Assembly: GCF_040581405.1 (NCBI RefSeq)
Contig: NZ_CP137157.1
Span: forward strand, 142,001-206,000
Source: Komagataeibacter sucrofermentans DSM 15973
GTDB lineage: Bacteria; Pseudomonadota; Alphaproteobacteria; Acetobacterales; Acetobacteraceae
Reading direction: 5' to 3'
Length of the DNA: 64,000 nt
Position numbers and translations under genes: made by a program. Below, in pieces: positions 35,715 through 44,298 of this stretch. The stretch's first letter is position 1; each line of letters starts with the position of its first letter. Below the pieces are notes generated by a model that was not told the origin of the DNA, did no database searches, and worked only from the letters and a program-made list of their open reading frames with translations.

Positions 35715-37341
35715 TGCGCAAGCGCCCCTTTGCCACCACCTGCGTGCCCACCGTGCAGGTAAATGCCAGCGGCTGCGTTGTATGCGTTACGCGTACGGTA
35801 TCGCCCGGCCGCACGGGATGCAGGAATTTCACCTGTTCCAGCAGGGCAGGCTCGACCCCCATGAGGCCAAAGGCCTCGCTCAGTACCACCACGCCGGGCA
35901 CGATGGGGCAGCCGGGAAAATGCCCGGCAAGGGCAGGGTGGTCCGCTGCGATGCTGAAGCACCCCGCATCATGCGCTGTCGTGGCCAAGCCGGCGGGCGC
36001 GGTGGCGGGGCGCGGCTCATGCACCAGCGCCTGCAGCGCCGCGCGGGTCAGCTTGCCCGTTTCGTTGCGGGGCAGGCCATCCACGCGCATGACCCGGCGC
36101 GGCAGGAAAGCGGGGGGCACACGCGCGCGCAGTTCGGTCAGGATGTCGGGCGCGGTGCGGGTGGGCGCCACCACCACCACCTCCATGCGCCCCACGGGCT
36201 GGCCCGGCGCATCGGGTTCGGGGGCGAGGAAGATGCCATCCTCAACGCCCTGTACGCCCAGCAGGATGGCGTTCAGCCCGGCAAGGGAGGTGCGCTGCCC
36301 CGCAATCTTGATGATGTCGGTCATGCGGCCTTCCAGCCTGAAGGTATCGGGCGTGAGCGGCGTGATTGCATCGCCCAGAACGTGGCTCGTGGCATCGGGC
36401 GCATGAATGCTGGCCGTGCCATCGGGGCGGGGGTGCAGGCTGATGCCGGGGTGCAGGCGCCACGCCTGTGTCGCGGTGGTGCGGCGCGTGGCGATGGAGC
36501 CGGTTTCGGTGCTGCCATAAATCTCGAAAACGGGGGCATGCCAGCAGCGTTCCGCCATCTCGGCGGTGGCGCCATCGAGGGGGGCTGTAGCGGAGATGAC
36601 CCGCGCTATCGGCGGCAGCGGCGTGTGGCCGGTCAGGAACGTGCGGATGTGCAGCGGCGTGGTGAGCAGGATGCACGGCTGCGGCCCCTGCTCGAGGCGG
36701 GCGCGGATATCGGCGGGGAACAGGGCAGGCCCCGTGGTGCTGATGCAGCCCGTGACGAGGGGCTGGATGACCGTCGTCTCGAAACCATACATGTGATAGG
36801 GCGGCACCGTGCCCACGATGGTGGCAACCCTGCCCGGCACGGGCATGAACAGGTTTATGCTGGCCTGCGCCCGGCGGGCCAGCGCGCCCCATGTCTTGGC
36901 ATGGGCGACCGGGGTGCCGGTGCTGCCCGATGTCAGGATATGCGCCACGAGCTGCGTTGCGGCAATATCCGGGTTGGCGGGGGTGCCCGCGCCATCGAGT
37001 GACAGGGCGGAGAGGTGGATGACCGGCGTGCTCGCTGGCAGTGTGCAGGGCGGCAGGTCGGTATCGGTCACGATGGCCGCATCGGGGTAGCAGGCCAGCA
37101 GGTGCGCAAGCGGGCCTGCGGCCCTGCTACCCGGCAGCACGCTGTACTGCCCGCGCAGCACGGCGGCACAGAAGGCGGCGGTAAAGTACAGCCTGTCGCG
37201 GCACAGGTTGATGATGGGCCGTGGGGGCAGCGTCGCGGCAAGGGCGTGGGCCGCATGGAGCACGCTATTGCCGGTTATGAGGCGTTCCGGTGTTCTGAAC
37301 AGGGGGGCTGCCGGATGACCGAGCAGGGGAAACGCATGCAT
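35698..37341 (-). CDS. AMP-dependent acyl/aryl ligase fused to a FabZ-like dehydratase
   Basis: 547 residues, two domains. Residues 1-440 form an adenylation domain: TSGSTGTP (137-144), EIYGSTETGS (273-282), GRMTDIIKIAGQR (338-350) and the catalytic lysine K430 in RNETGK. Residues 455-547 form a hotdog dehydratase with the FabZ-type signature HFPGCPIVPGV (474-484). Aryl polyene systems encode these as separate ApeH and ApeI proteins. The fusion places starter loading and dehydration on one chain. The order, 9 nt after the carrier protein gene, suits loading that protein. Confidence 0.85.
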   Translation of the reverse strand: MHAFPLLGHPAAPLFRTPERLITGNSVLHAAHALAATLPPRPIINLCRDRLYFTAAFCAAVLRGQYSVLPGSRAAGPLAHLLACYPDAAIVTDTDLPPCTLPASTPVIHLSALSLDGAGTPANPDIAATQLVAHILTSGSTGTPVAHAKTWGALARRAQASINLFMPVPGRVATIVGTVPPYHMYGFETTVIQPLVTGCISTTGPALFPADIRARLEQGPQPCILLTTPLHIRTFLTGHTPLPPIARVISATAPLDGATAEMAERCWHAPVFEIYGSTETGSIATRRTTATQAWRLHPGISLHPRPDGTASIHAPDATSHVLGDAITPLTPDTFRLEGRMTDIIKIAGQRTSLAGLNAILLGVQGVEDGIFLAPEPDAPGQPVGRMEVVVVAPTRTAPDILTELRARVPPAFLPRRVMRVDGLPRNETGKLTRAALQALVHEPRPATAPAGLATTAHDAGCFSIAADHPALAGHFPGCPIVPGVVVLSEAFGLMGVEPALLEQVKFLHPVRPGDTVRVTHTTQPLAFTCTVGTQVVAKGRLRNGAHA

Positions 37342-37350
37342 GGTGATGGC

Positions 37351-37623
37351 TTAGGACGGGGAATGCGCTGCTATGTAATGGGTCAGGCTGCGCACGGAGC
37401 GGAAAATATCCACTTTATCGGCATTGTCCGAACGGAGCTCCACTCCATACTGCCGCTTGATCGCCAGCGAGAGTTCCAGCGCATCAATGGAGTCCAGGCC
37501 AAGGCCATCGCCAAACAGGGGGGCATCCATCTCGATTGTGGAGACGGGCATGTCCAGTTGCAGGGTCTCTACAATAAGCGCCGCTATTTCGGTTTCTGAT
37601 GGAGATGGAGGGTTTTCCGCCAC
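37351..37623 (-). CDS. Acyl carrier protein of the polyene cluster
   Basis: 90 residues, first gene of the eleven-gene operon. The phosphopantetheine site is the serine in GLGLDSIDALELSL near residue 45. The helices before and after match type II carrier proteins. It holds the growing chain for the ketosynthase, reductase and dehydratases. Only this one carrier gene was found in the locus, whereas studied aryl polyene clusters have two. Confidence 0.9.
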   Translation of the reverse strand: MAENPPSPSETEIAALIVETLQLDMPVSTIEMDAPLFGDGLGLDSIDALELSLAIKRQYGVELRSDNADKVDIFRSVRSLTHYIAAHSPS

Positions 37624-37790
37624 TAATTTATGCCTATTACTTACATTAATATCAGAAGGTTTCTGGCCGCGAGCATACCCCGCCCCATGGCCTGTAACAA
37701 TGCAGAATCATTCTGTAACAGCAGCCGGGGTTTTTGCATCGCGCTTCAGTGTGATGCCGGTATGGTAGATCCTTACGGTCAGGCGGTCAT
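37624..37790. promoter_or_regulatory. Divergent promoter region of the polyene locus
   Basis: 167 nt, AT-rich next to the carrier protein gene (TTATGCCTATTACTTACATT at 37627-37646). It must hold the promoter for the eleven-gene operon on the minus strand and for the membrane protein gene on the plus strand. No clear operator dyad was recognised. Confidence 0.45.
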
Positions 37791-38402
37791 ATGCGTTTAG
37801 CTGGCATTATCATGCTCTTTGTGGCGAGTGTAGGGGCGCATGTCTTCTCGGCCATGGGGCTTGTGGTCCCTGCCGCGCGCTGGCTGGTAACGGGGCAGGC
37901 GCTGGGGGGTGGCCTGCTGCTGGCGGCTTCAGCCATTCGCGGGCGGCTGGCGTGGGGGCTGTGTCTTGCGGCCCTTGCAGCACTCGGATACGGGCTGCCC
38001 CCCGGTTTCGTGCTGCTGGCGGATTCCGTGGTGCTGTACGGCGTGATTCAGGGCGCGTTACTGCTACTGTTCGCCCGCACCCTGCGCCCCGGGCATGAGC
38101 CGCTTGTCACCATGCTGGCACGCCAGGTGCACGGCACGCTACGGCCCGACGTGTTGCTTTATACCCGCCAGCTGACATGGGCATGGACCCTTTTCTTTGC
38201 GGTGCAATTGATCCTGCCCGCCCTCCTTGCGCTGGCGGGGCCTGCGGGGTGGTGGCGCGCGGTGCTGCATGGGGCGAGCATGCCGCTTGTGCTGGTCATG
38301 TTCGGGGTTGAAGCGGGGGTGCGGCGCTGGCGCATCCGCAATTTCGATCACGCCTCGATCATGGACTCCGTCAGGGCCTTCAATAACCGCGCGCGGGGGT
38401 GA
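37791..38402 (+). CDS. COG4648-like membrane protein of the polyene locus
   Basis: 203 residues with about five hydrophobic spans (LAGIIMLFVASVGAHVFSAM, LVTGQALGGGLLLAASAI, FVLLADSVVLYGVIQGALL, WTLFFAVQLILPALLALAG, MPLVLVMFGVEAGV). Between them lies LVTMLARQVHGTLRPDVLLY, and the C terminus is RRWRIRNFDHASIMDSVRAF. This pattern fits the uncharacterised COG4648 proteins often found in aryl polyene clusters. It is the only locus gene on the plus strand and converges on the glycosyltransferase gene with 12 nt between. Confidence 0.7.
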   Translation: MRLAGIIMLFVASVGAHVFSAMGLVVPAARWLVTGQALGGGLLLAASAIRGRLAWGLCLAALAALGYGLPPGFVLLADSVVLYGVIQGALLLLFARTLRPGHEPLVTMLARQVHGTLRPDVLLYTRQLTWAWTLFFAVQLILPALLALAGPAGWWRAVLHGASMPLVLVMFGVEAGVRRWRIRNFDHASIMDSVRAFNNRARG

Positions 38403-38414
38403 GGGGCGGCCTTT

Positions 38415-39179
38415 TTACGTCCGTGCGGCGCGCCTGCGCAGGGGCAGCAGGCATAGTCGCGCCAGAAAAATGATCATGAGCCGCACATGCATGCGGATCA
38501 GCAGCAGGTTGTCGCGCAGGTAGTGAAAGTGGGAGATGCCCCCTTCATCGTGGCTGAGGTAGCGCACGGGTGAATCAAGATTGACGCAGGCCAGCCCGCG
38601 CCAGCACAGGCGCACGGCGGCCTCGGGGTCGAAATCATAACGGCGCATGCCCGATACGCCATCCATGACCGCCAGCAGGTCGGCCGCGGGATAGACCCGG
38701 AAGCCGAACAGTGAATCCCCGATGTCGCTGCCCGGCGTTTCCAGTCGCGCCCACCAGTTGGAAACCCGGCGCCCCTGCACCCGCAGGGCAGGTGCATCAG
38801 CGGCAAAGACCGGCCGCCCCAGAATCAGGGCCGCCGGCGCGCGGCATGATGCATCGATGAACCGGCCAATCTGCCCGGCAGGGTGCTGCCCGTCGGCATC
38901 CATGGTCAGGATATGGGTGTAACCATGCGTGCGCGCCCAGCGCAGCCCGTGATGGATGGCCGCCCCCTTGCCCCGGTTGCGCGGCAGGTGCACCACCGAC
39001 AGGCCGGGATGCGTGGCGGCAAGGGCGGGCAGGCTGTTGGCGCTGCCATCGGTGCTGCCATCAACCACAACCAGCACGTCGGGCCAGAAGGCCAGCGCCT
39101 CGGCCACCGTGCGCGCCAGGACCGGGCCGGTATTGTAGGAGGGAATCACGACAAGATGGCGCGGGGCGGGCGGGTTCAT
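38415..39179 (-). CDS. Family 2 glycosyltransferase
   Basis: 254 residues from the ATG at 39179 (TGGAGGC upstream). GT-A fold: LVVIPSYNTG, VLVVVDGSTDGS with the nucleotide-binding aspartates, and TMDADGQHPAG containing the DxD metal motif. The C terminus is hydrophobic and basic (MIIFLARLCLLPLRRR), suggesting membrane attachment. It may add a sugar to the lipid anchor of the polyene. It overlaps the acyltransferase gene by 4 nt (ATGA). Confidence 0.85.
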   Translation of the reverse strand: MNPPAPRHLVVIPSYNTGPVLARTVAEALAFWPDVLVVVDGSTDGSANSLPALAATHPGLSVVHLPRNRGKGAAIHHGLRWARTHGYTHILTMDADGQHPAGQIGRFIDASCRAPAALILGRPVFAADAPALRVQGRRVSNWWARLETPGSDIGDSLFGFRVYPAADLLAVMDGVSGMRRYDFDPEAAVRLCWRGLACVNLDSPVRYLSHDEGGISHFHYLRDNLLLIRMHVRLMIIFLARLCLLPLRRRAART

Positions 39180-39958
39180 GCCATGCCTCCATGCGGGGCC
39201 TGCCGGGCAAGGGCCTCGGTCAGCCAGGCCTGCACCTGCCCGGCCAGTTCGCGTGATGTCATGGCGCGGGTGGCCTGCGGGGGCAGGGTCGCGCCGCGCG
39301 TGACGGTATAGGTAATGGGCAGCGCGGGGCAACGCAGCAGGGAGGCGCCTTTGCGCAGATAGGGCGAGCTGGTGGTAATGACCATTGTCTGCACCGTGCA
39401 GCCCGCCTGCATGGCAATGGCGGCAAAGGCGGGGTGAAAGGCGTTATCCGCCCGCGCCCGGCCCGAGCGCGTGCCCTCGGGGAACAGCAGGATGGGCTGG
39501 CCCGCGCGCGCATGCGCCACCGCGCTGCGGATCAGGCGCAGCGGCGTGTCGTTGCCGGGATATTGCGCAAGCCGCAGCGCCGCGCCGTAAAACGGGTGAT
39601 CGAGCAGGGACTGCTTGGTTACGCACACAAGATCGGGCAGGTAGGCGGTGAACAGCATGGCATCCATCAGCGATGGATGGTTGGCCACCACCACGGTGTT
39701 GCGGATATGGGCCAGCGCCTTGAGGTCGTGCGGGTTGCACCGGATTCCGCCCAGCCCGCGCAGCACGTTGAGCGACAGCCGCGACATGACCCAGATCCAT
39801 CGCCGCCCGACCATGCCCCGCCACCTGCGCGGCACGACAGGGGCCAGCAGCAGCGCAACAGTATTGAATACCGCAAAGGCCCAGACAGCATAGACAAGGC
39901 CGATGCAGAAAATAATTCTATGCCAGCCTCTCCGCGCCATCTTGCGTATCATATCCAT
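39176..39958 (-). CDS. PlsC-type 1-acylglycerol-3-phosphate acyltransferase-like protein
   Basis: 260 residues if it starts at 39958; ribosome sites are poor here and 39952 or 39940 are possible. An N-terminal helix (FCIGLVYAVWAFAVFNTVAL) precedes the catalytic box NHPSLMD (H-x4-D) and LLFPEGTRSGR. Such enzymes acylate glycerolipid-like acceptors. In aryl polyene clusters a PlsC-type enzyme usually accompanies the LpxL-like one. First gene of the second minus-strand unit. Confidence 0.8.
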   Translation of the reverse strand: MDMIRKMARRGWHRIIFCIGLVYAVWAFAVFNTVALLLAPVVPRRWRGMVGRRWIWVMSRLSLNVLRGLGGIRCNPHDLKALAHIRNTVVVANHPSLMDAMLFTAYLPDLVCVTKQSLLDHPFYGAALRLAQYPGNDTPLRLIRSAVAHARAGQPILLFPEGTRSGRARADNAFHPAFAAIAMQAGCTVQTMVITTSSPYLRKGASLLRCPALPITYTVTRGATLPPQATRAMTSRELAGQVQAWLTEALARQAPHGGMA

Positions 39959-40155
39959 AAAACAGAACCGGGCCACCACGACAGGACAGGCGCCTGAGAA
40001 CCCATTATGGCGGAAGGAGGCGTAACTGCCTAATAGGCCCTGCATCGCCCCGGTTATGGCTGATGCACACACGAATGCCCACAACGGAAAACACAAAAAG
40101 CGCCGGACGCGCCAGCGTTGTGATGCAGATTGCAGCCATTATTGAAAAAGGAGAA

Positions 40156-40241
40156 TGGTGGAGGGAGTTGGATTCGAACCAACGTAGGCGTACACCAGCG
40201 GATTTACAGTCCGCCCCCTTTAGCCACTCGGGCATCCCTCC
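40156..40241 (-). tRNA. tRNA-Tyr (anticodon GUA)
   Basis: The 7-bp acceptor stem GGAGGGA/TCCCTCC, anticodon loop CTGTAAA, a long variable arm and the T loop GGTTCGAATCC are all visible, and the CCA end is encoded (40156-40158). Class II tRNA with anticodon GTA means tyrosine. Its 3' end points at the polyene locus. Confidence 0.93.
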
Positions 40242-40358
40242 AGGTTGGGCGGGTAATTACGGGGTATGAGGGGGTGAGTCAAGGGCGTGGATGAAAAATT
40301 TGCGCCAATTTTGGTTTGGGGGAATGACGCCGCTGCCCGTTGGGCTTAAAGAGCAATC

Positions 40359-41189
40359 ATGAACATGCGCACATCCCGCCGCCGTGGGGCCTCGTCCGGG
40401 GCTCATTCTGCTTCTTCCGCCCGCGCCACACCCGAAAGGGGCGGCAGGCGGGGTGGCCGTGGGGCCGCATCGGCTCCCGCTGGCACATGCTGGCTGTATG
40501 GCCTGCATGCGGTTCAGGCCGCGCTTGAAAACCCGGCCCGCAAGCTGCGCCAGCTTCTGGTCACGGCGGAAGCGCAGGAAACCCTGGTCGCAAAGCTTGA
40601 AGGCGGCTTTCCCATCCAGGCCGTCCGCGCCGAGCGTGCCCAGCTTGATGCGCTGTGCGGCCCTGACGCCGTGCATCAGGGCATGGCGCTGCTTGCCGAC
40701 ATGCTAAGCCCGCCCGATCTTGATACGGTGCTTGAACAGCCCGGCCCCGTGCTGGTGCTCGATCAGGTGACCGATCCGCGCAACGTGGGCGCGATCCTGC
40801 GCTCGGCGGCAGCCTTTGGCGCGGTGGCGGTGGTGATGCAGGACCGCAATGCCCCTGACGAGACCGGCACGCTTGCGCGCGCGGCCTCGGGCGCGCTCGA
40901 GATCGTGCCGCTGATCCGCGTGGTCAACCTCTCGCGCGTGCTCGATGCGCTCAAGGCGCGTGGCCTGTGGGTGGTGGGGCTTGATGCGGGTGGCGGCATT
41001 CTGGATGGCGCGGCCTTCCACCAGCGTCGCGTCGCCCTTGTGCTCGGGGCGGAGGGGGCAGGATTGCGGCGGCTGACACGCGAGCATTGCGATGAAATCG
41101 CGGGACTTGCCATGAGCAGCCAGATGGAAAGCCTCAACGTATCCAACGCCGCCGCCGTGGCGCTGTACGAGATGTTCCGCCACCGCTAG
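40359..41189 (+). CDS. rlmB: TrmH-family 23S rRNA 2'-O-methyltransferase
   Basis: 276 residues. A basic N-terminal tail of about 45 residues precedes the substrate-binding domain (WLYGLHAVQAALENPARK). The SpoU knot follows with motif 1 VLDQVTDPRNVGAILRSAAA (split), motif 2 LVLGAEGAGLRRLTREHCD and motif 3 MSSQMESLNVSNAAAVALYE. The family methylates G2251 of 23S rRNA, using S-adenosylmethionine. The N-terminal extension is longer than in Escherichia coli. Confidence 0.9.
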   Translation: MNMRTSRRRGASSGAHSASSARATPERGGRRGGRGAASAPAGTCWLYGLHAVQAALENPARKLRQLLVTAEAQETLVAKLEGGFPIQAVRAERAQLDALCGPDAVHQGMALLADMLSPPDLDTVLEQPGPVLVLDQVTDPRNVGAILRSAAAFGAVAVVMQDRNAPDETGTLARAASGALEIVPLIRVVNLSRVLDALKARGLWVVGLDAGGGILDGAAFHQRRVALVLGAEGAGLRRLTREHCDEIAGLAMSSQMESLNVSNAAAVALYEMFRHR

Positions 41190-41197
41190 AGCAGCGC

Positions 41198-41252
41198 GAA
41201 AACAGTTTTGGGTGCTGCTTTTAAACAAGGCGGCACCCGGAAATCTTTATTC
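41198..41252. repeat. Dispersed hairpin repeat, short form
   Basis: AACAGTTTTGGGTGCTGCTT, then TTAAACAAGGCGGCACCC and AAATCTTTATT. The GGGTGCTGC and GGCGGCACCC arms pair with one mismatch. It follows the rlmB stop closely. Confidence 0.75.
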
Positions 41253-41468
41253 TGATTGCCCTGCCATAAGGGCCTGATGGTTTTTTCCGCGCACGCCGCG
41301 CATTGGTTGCAACGCCCGGCGAAGGGGTGGAAAACATGAAAAACTATTTATGTTATAACATGTAGCTTTGTTCCCCCATTATTGCCATTGGGGGAGCATG
41401 ACACGATCACGTGAGAGGGCCATTCCGCCAGGCTGCGGAAAGTGGGGCATGGGGCTGCGGCGCCCGGC

Positions 41469-43613
41469 ATGACGGATGGCTTGCTGCGTCGGTTCCGCTG
41501 GCTTTACGCCCCGCGCCTGACGGATTTCGGCTTTGCGCTGCGCACGACCATCGCCGCCCTGCTGGCACTCGTGCTGGCGTTGTGGATGGAGATGGATGAC
41601 CCGCAATGGGCCCCCATGACCACATGGATCGTGGCCCAGAATTCACGCGGGCAGAGCATGTCCAAGGCGCGGTGGCGGCTTCTGGGCACCTGCCTTGGCG
41701 CGGTGGTGGGGGTCGCGCTTATTGCCGCCATGCCACAATCGGCGTGGCTGCTCTTTCCCGTGCTGGCCTTATGGGTGGGGGTGTGCTGCGGGCTGGCCAC
41801 TTTCCTGCGTAATTTCCACTCCTACGCGCTGGTGCTCATGGCCTTTACCAGCGGGCTGATCGCGCTCAACGCGGCCAATGCGCCGCATCAGGTATTTGAC
41901 ATTGCCCTGTCGCGCTCGACCTACATCTTTCTGGGCATATTGTGCGAGAGCGCACTCGCTGCGGTGTTCGCCCCCAGCCTGATCGACGTGGCCCGGCGCG
42001 AGATCGGCCAGAAGGTGGGCGCTGCCATCGGGCAGGCCACGCAGGCCCTTGGCAGCATGATGCAGGGGCGCGAGGAGGCCTTCCTCAAGTCACGCACGCT
42101 GCTGGGCTCGGTCTTTTCCGTATCGGACCAGATCGAGTTCAGCGAGGTGGAGATGCAGCACCGCACCCGTGCGGGCGACCATGCGCGCGCGGCCCTCGCC
42201 GCGATTGCGGTGGTGATGTCACGCGGGCTGGGGCTGAGTGCGCGCATGCACGCCACGGCTGCCCTGCCGGCCGCCTTCGTCACCCCGCTGGCGCGTGCGC
42301 AGGCGCTGTTCGCCAGTATTCAGGCGGCCATGGCGGGGCCGGACCCGCTGGCTGCCATTCCCGCCCTGCGCGCGCAACTGCGCAACCTTGGGGCGGAATG
42401 CCGCCAGCAACTGGTCAATGACATCATTGCCGTATCAGGCCCCACGCCGCCGGGCCGGGCTGCGGGGCGGCAGCATCTTGATGGCTATATCCTCAATGCC
42501 TCGCTCGGCGTGCTGCTGGTGCGGCTTGATGCGGCGCTGGCGCATCTGGCGGCAACGCAGGTGGCGCCCGTGCATGACCATTTCCATTTCTCCATCCCGC
42601 CTTGGCGCGACCGCACGGCGGCGTGGCATAACGGCATCCGCTCGGCTGGCGCTGTGCTGATGGGCGGGCTGGTGTGGGAATGCACCGGCTGGCCCGATGG
42701 GGCGACCTTCGCCATGTTCGTGGTGGTGACATGCAGCCGCTTTGCCGCGAATGAAAACCCGGTGCGTGACAGCATCGGCTTTCTGCGCGGGGCGGTATGG
42801 GCGGTGCTGGTCGCGGCCATCATCACCTTCATGGTGCTGCCTGACCAGGCGGTGTGGGAGACGCTGGTGCTCTCGCTGTTTTTGCCCATGATGGTGGGCG
42901 GCCTCGCGCTGCGCGATGCGCGCACGGCGGGTACGGCGGCGCCCTATAACAACTTTCTGCCGTTCATGGTCTATCCGGGCAACCAGTCGCGGCTGGATGA
43001 ACTGACCTTTTTCAACACCAACAGCGCGGTGGTGCTGGGCATCGGGTGCAGCGTGCTGGTGTTTCGCCTCGTGCTGCCCTTTGACCCCGATGCCGAGCGG
43101 TGGCGCATGCGCCGCCAGATCGTGCGCGACCTGCGCCGCATTGCGCTTGCCCCCGCCATACCCGACCCCGGCGCATGGGTGAACCGGCTCACCACCGGAT
43201 TTGCGCGGCTGGTGCGGCATGCATCCACCATGTCCGATGCGCAGACCAATGCTTATCTTGATGGCGTGCTGTCGGCCATGACAGTGGGGCTGAACCTGAT
43301 CCGCCTGCGCAGCCTGCTGGCCCGTGCCGGCCTGCCGCCCGCCGTGAATGCGGCGGTGGAGCGCACGCTTGCGGCTTTTGGCGCGTGGCGGGGCAACCCG
43401 CCGGTGGAACTCGCCCGCATCGTGGCGGCATCGCTTGCGCAGATGCGCGATGCGGTGGAGGGGGAAGCCAACCTGTCGCGCCGCCTCGATCTGGGGTGGA
43501 GCGTGGCCTATCTGGAAATACTGGCGCGTGAACTACATACCAATGCGCGGTTTTTTGATATTACGCGCCGTTTTCATCTGCCGCCTGATGGTATGAACAG
43601 GGAAACCGCATAA
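41469..43613 (+). CDS. FUSC-family membrane protein (aromatic/weak acid exporter type)
   Basis: 714 residues from the ATG at 41469; a GTG at 41442 would add nine residues, and neither has a strong ribosome site. Two blocks of about five to six hydrophobic helices (residues 15-170 and 390-530) are separated by a soluble domain, the YccS/AaeB layout. The N-terminal motif DDPQWAPMTTWIVAQNSRGQ is typical. Members export aromatic carboxylic acids or fusaric acid. Monocistronic, followed by a hairpin repeat. Confidence 0.85.
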   Translation: MTDGLLRRFRWLYAPRLTDFGFALRTTIAALLALVLALWMEMDDPQWAPMTTWIVAQNSRGQSMSKARWRLLGTCLGAVVGVALIAAMPQSAWLLFPVLALWVGVCCGLATFLRNFHSYALVLMAFTSGLIALNAANAPHQVFDIALSRSTYIFLGILCESALAAVFAPSLIDVARREIGQKVGAAIGQATQALGSMMQGREEAFLKSRTLLGSVFSVSDQIEFSEVEMQHRTRAGDHARAALAAIAVVMSRGLGLSARMHATAALPAAFVTPLARAQALFASIQAAMAGPDPLAAIPALRAQLRNLGAECRQQLVNDIIAVSGPTPPGRAAGRQHLDGYILNASLGVLLVRLDAALAHLAATQVAPVHDHFHFSIPPWRDRTAAWHNGIRSAGAVLMGGLVWECTGWPDGATFAMFVVVTCSRFAANENPVRDSIGFLRGAVWAVLVAAIITFMVLPDQAVWETLVLSLFLPMMVGGLALRDARTAGTAAPYNNFLPFMVYPGNQSRLDELTFFNTNSAVVLGIGCSVLVFRLVLPFDPDAERWRMRRQIVRDLRRIALAPAIPDPGAWVNRLTTGFARLVRHASTMSDAQTNAYLDGVLSAMTVGLNLIRLRSLLARAGLPPAVNAAVERTLAAFGAWRGNPPVELARIVAASLAQMRDAVEGEANLSRRLDLGWSVAYLEILARELHTNARFFDITRRFHLPPDGMNRETA

Positions 43614-43621
43614 ATCAGGAA

Positions 43622-43686
43622 TAGAAGTTTCTGGGTGCTGCCTTCCCAAGCTTTTTGAAAAAAGCGTCACCAAAAACTTTTATTAT
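43622..43686. repeat. Dispersed hairpin repeat, intermediate form
   Basis: GAAGTTTCTGGGTGCTGCC, then AAGCTTTTTGAAAAAAGCG and CACCAAAAACTTTTATTA. Outer arms pair (AAGTTTCTGG with CCAAAAACTT, imperfectly) around the AAGCTTTTT stem. It lies between the FUSC and RidA genes, both on the plus strand. Confidence 0.75.
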
Positions 43687-43735
43687 TTCAGCAAGGCGTT
43701 ACTTTTGAAAATCTTCAAGAACAAGGACCAGTTTC

Positions 43736-44086
43736 ATGACCATCAAACGCCTGCAACCTGAAGAACGCCTCGCCGGGGCTGTCGTGCATGGTGGGCTTGT
43801 CTATCTGGCCGGGCAGGTCGCCGATGATGCCGACCTCGATGCCGAGGGCCAGACCGCTGACATCCTGCGCCAGATTGACGCCATCCTTGCCGAGGCTGGC
43901 ACCAGCAAGGCACGCCTGCTTTCGGTGCAGATTTTCCTGAGTGACATGAACGACATGGCCGCCATGAACCGCGCATGGGATGCCTGGCTCGACCCCGCGA
44001 GCAAGCCCGCCCGCGCCACGGTGGAAGCCCGCCTGGCCAACCCGAAATGGAAGGTCGAGATCACGGGCATCGCGGCCCTGACCTGA
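43736..44086 (+). CDS. RidA family protein (YjgF/YER057c/UK114)
   Basis: 116 residues. The family core is complete: LVYLAGQVADDADLDAEGQT, QIDAILAEAGTSKARLLSVQ, IFLSDMNDMAAMNRAWDAWL and PARATVEARLANPKWKVEI with the conserved arginine. RidA proteins hydrolyse reactive enamine or imine intermediates formed by pyridoxal enzymes. This shorter version (YoaB-like) has uncertain substrates. Single gene with hairpin repeats on both sides. Confidence 0.9.
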   Translation: MTIKRLQPEERLAGAVVHGGLVYLAGQVADDADLDAEGQTADILRQIDAILAEAGTSKARLLSVQIFLSDMNDMAAMNRAWDAWLDPASKPARATVEARLANPKWKVEITGIAALT

Positions 44087-44105
44087 ATAAAAACAAAAGT
44101 TTCCG

Positions 44106-44135
44106 GACGCCGCCTTTTTTCAAAAAGGCGGCGTC
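44106..44135. repeat. Dispersed hairpin repeat, short form, perfect stem
   Basis: GACGCCGCCTTTTTT and AAAAAGGCGGCGTC pair perfectly around a single central C. The preceding AAAAGTTTCCG is the usual left arm. It is a probable terminator of the RidA gene. Confidence 0.85.
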
Positions 44136-44298
44136 TTTACCATGTGCAACATCCTGCCCCGATGGGCTTTTCACGGAGCCCCGCAGGCACCGCATGGCCA
44201 CAAACCCTGCCGCGCATGCAACCGCGCGGCAGGCGTACTGTTCTGATCTGTAACTGCGGGGCCACAAGCGCCCCTGTTACAGATACGGAGCCTGCGCC

